Shown in pieces: positions 63,058 through 64,000 of a stretch of 64,000 nt of DNA. Below the pieces are notes generated by a model. That model saw nothing but the letters and a program-made list of their open reading frames with translations, searched no databases and was not told where the DNA came from. The translations under genes were made by a program, and so were the position numbers. Where the stretch lies: NCBI RefSeq assembly GCF_006658505.1, contig NZ_VFUZ01000025.1, positions 1 to 64,000 of the forward strand, read 5' to 3'. Position 1 is the stretch's first letter. Each line of letters begins with the position of its first letter. The stretch is from Mesorhizobium sp. B2-4-15 (GTDB lineage Bacteria; Pseudomonadota; Alphaproteobacteria; Rhizobiales; Rhizobiaceae).

Positions 63058-63722
63058 AATCAGCTGTCGTCCTCCTGCCTGGCCTCAATCGCGACCGCGA
63101 CATGATCGCGGCGCTGACCAAGATTTCGGGACATGCGCCGGCTACTGTCTGGCAGACCGATACCGAAATCCCCGATGTCGACCTGATCGCCATTCCGGGC
63201 GGGTTCTCGTTCGGCGATTATCTGCGTTGCGGCGCGATCGCCGCGCGCATGCCGGTCATGCGGGCGGTTGCCGAAAAGGCGGCCAAGGGCGTCATGGTCA
63301 TCGGCGTCTGCAACGGCTTCCAGATCCTGGTCGAGGCCGGACTGCTGCCAGGCGCCTTGATGCGCAACTCCTCGCTGAAATTCGTCTGCCGGCAGGTAAA
63401 ACTGCAGATAACCAACGCCAACACCATGTTCACCCGCCGCTATCAGCCCGGCCAGATCATCCGCTCGCCGGTGGCGCATCACGACGGCAACTATTTTGCC
63501 GACGCCGAGACGCTGGCTCGCGTCGAAGGCGAAGGCCAGGTGGTGTTCCGTTATGCGGAGGGCACCAATCCGAACGGCTCGATCAACGACATTGCCGGCA
63601 TCATCAACGAACAAGGCAATGTGCTTGGTCTGATGCCGCATCCTGAAAATCTGATCGAGACCGCACATGGCGGCAGCGACGGCCGTGCGCTTTTCGAAGG
63701 CGCCCTCGGCATCGCCGCCTGA
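63054..63722 (+). CDS. purQ: Phosphoribosylformylglycinamidine synthase subunit PurQ
   Basis: 222 residues. The glutaminase subunit: nucleophile cysteine in GVCNGFQILVEAGLLPGALM, oxyanion region GGFSFGDYLRCGAIAA, and catalytic His/Glu in LMPHPENLIETAHGG. It provides ammonia to PurL. Its ATG overlaps the coiled-coil gene's stop. purL is not in the window. Confidence 0.96.
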   Translation: MKSAVVLLPGLNRDRDMIAALTKISGHAPATVWQTDTEIPDVDLIAIPGGFSFGDYLRCGAIAARMPVMRAVAEKAAKGVMVIGVCNGFQILVEAGLLPGALMRNSSLKFVCRQVKLQITNANTMFTRRYQPGQIIRSPVAHHDGNYFADAETLARVEGEGQVVFRYAEGTNPNGSINDIAGIINEQGNVLGLMPHPENLIETAHGGSDGRALFEGALGIAA

Positions 63723-63810
63723 AATCATCGAGGCGGACGCGTTGAGAACAGCCGGACATTCCAGCCCGTCTTGTTGGAAAAGTTCGCTTCACTGGGGAGA
63801 GAGACGGTCA

Positions 63811-64000
63811 TGAAACTCTATTCGCGGCCGTTGTCGCCCTACTCTTCGATCGTGCGGGCGCTGGCCTATATCAAGGACGTCCCGCTCAAGATCATCGCGC
63901 CACCGCCGGGTTTTCCGATCCCCGAAGAATTTCGCGCCATCTCGCCGATGAACCGGATTCCGGTGCTGATCACCGGCTCGGGCGAAACGATCGTCGAGTC
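63811..64000 (+). CDS. Glutathione S-transferase, N-terminal part (cut by window edge)
   Basis: Starts at ATG 63811 after GGGGAGAGAGACGG and continues past the right edge. The visible 63 residues form the thioredoxin-like GSH-binding domain: MKLYSRPLSPYSSIVRALAY, EEFRAISPMNRIPVLITGSG, then ETIVES, whose cis-proline (RIPV) and ES pair contact glutathione. The class cannot be fixed from half a domain. Confidence 0.85.

Overview
The window looks like chromosome of a Mesorhizobium-type alphaproteobacterium (Hyphomicrobiales). The reasons are the high GC content, a DUF1476 ATP-synthase zeta inhibitor, DUF982/DUF2188/DUF1402/DUF6496 small proteins, a PrsE-like secretion relic, and a 158-bp palindromic intergenic repeat of the kind scattered through rhizobial genomes. 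All identifications come from reading sequence and recalled family motifs; no database search was run.

Layout. 1-2.3 kb: tRNA-Leu(UAA) followed by small or decayed genes. 2.4-9.4 kb: housekeeping and accessory singletons (two Nudix hydrolases, an Old Yellow Enzyme, a MoaB/Mog-fold protein, a universal stress protein, gpt, a PilZ-like protein) with one alpha/beta-hydrolase remnant. 9.7-13.8 kb: the class II ribonucleotide reductase nrdJ with a tandem pair of NrdR-like boxes upstream. 13.9-15.4 kb: a gene graveyard (TetR, CBS-domain and PCMT fragments) ending in an intact DUF6496 gene. 15.7-20 kb: a solitary nuoD copy and a large GGDEF-EAL protein. 20-21.1 kb: another mosaic (HlyD/PrsE relic, small ORF, TatB-like orphan, duplicated tail of the neighbouring lysozyme gene). 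21.2-31.3 kb: mainly envelope and miscellaneous enzymes (GH25 lysozyme, DUF1402, DedA, phosphodiester glycosidase, transglutaminase-like peptidase, UppP, GFA, an IPNS-type oxygenase, hydrolase, SRPBCC, ParB-like, thioesterase).

31.3-41 kb is the most interesting block. A LysR regulator diverges from a tightly packed nine-gene unit: a polar-amino-acid ABC importer (four genes), an N,N-dimethylformamidase-like protein, a class III aminotransferase, a BKACE (DUF849) enzyme, then after a palindromic repeat an SSAT-like acetyltransferase overlapping an acetylpolyamine-amidohydrolase-like deacetylase. I infer a catabolic route for an imported amide- or amine-bearing compound, possibly polyamine-related.

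41-47 kb holds a cysteine-desulfurase-like enzyme, an aldo/keto reductase, a protein with a cryptic HPD motif, a 54-aa protein, a frameshifted DUF1993 gene, and two exported proteins. 47.4-52.9 kb is a minus-strand operon for molybdenum-hydroxylase maturation (flavin reductase, MoxR ATPase, CoxE, split XdhC, MoeA-MobA fusion) with no hydroxylase structural genes in view. 53-55.5 kb: a solute-binding protein, a P1-family peptidase and a DUF2171 protein. 55.8-63.7 kb: purine biosynthesis (purB, then purC-purS-small coiled-coil gene-purQ), with several unrelated genes between purB and purC. A glutathione S-transferase gene runs off the right edge.
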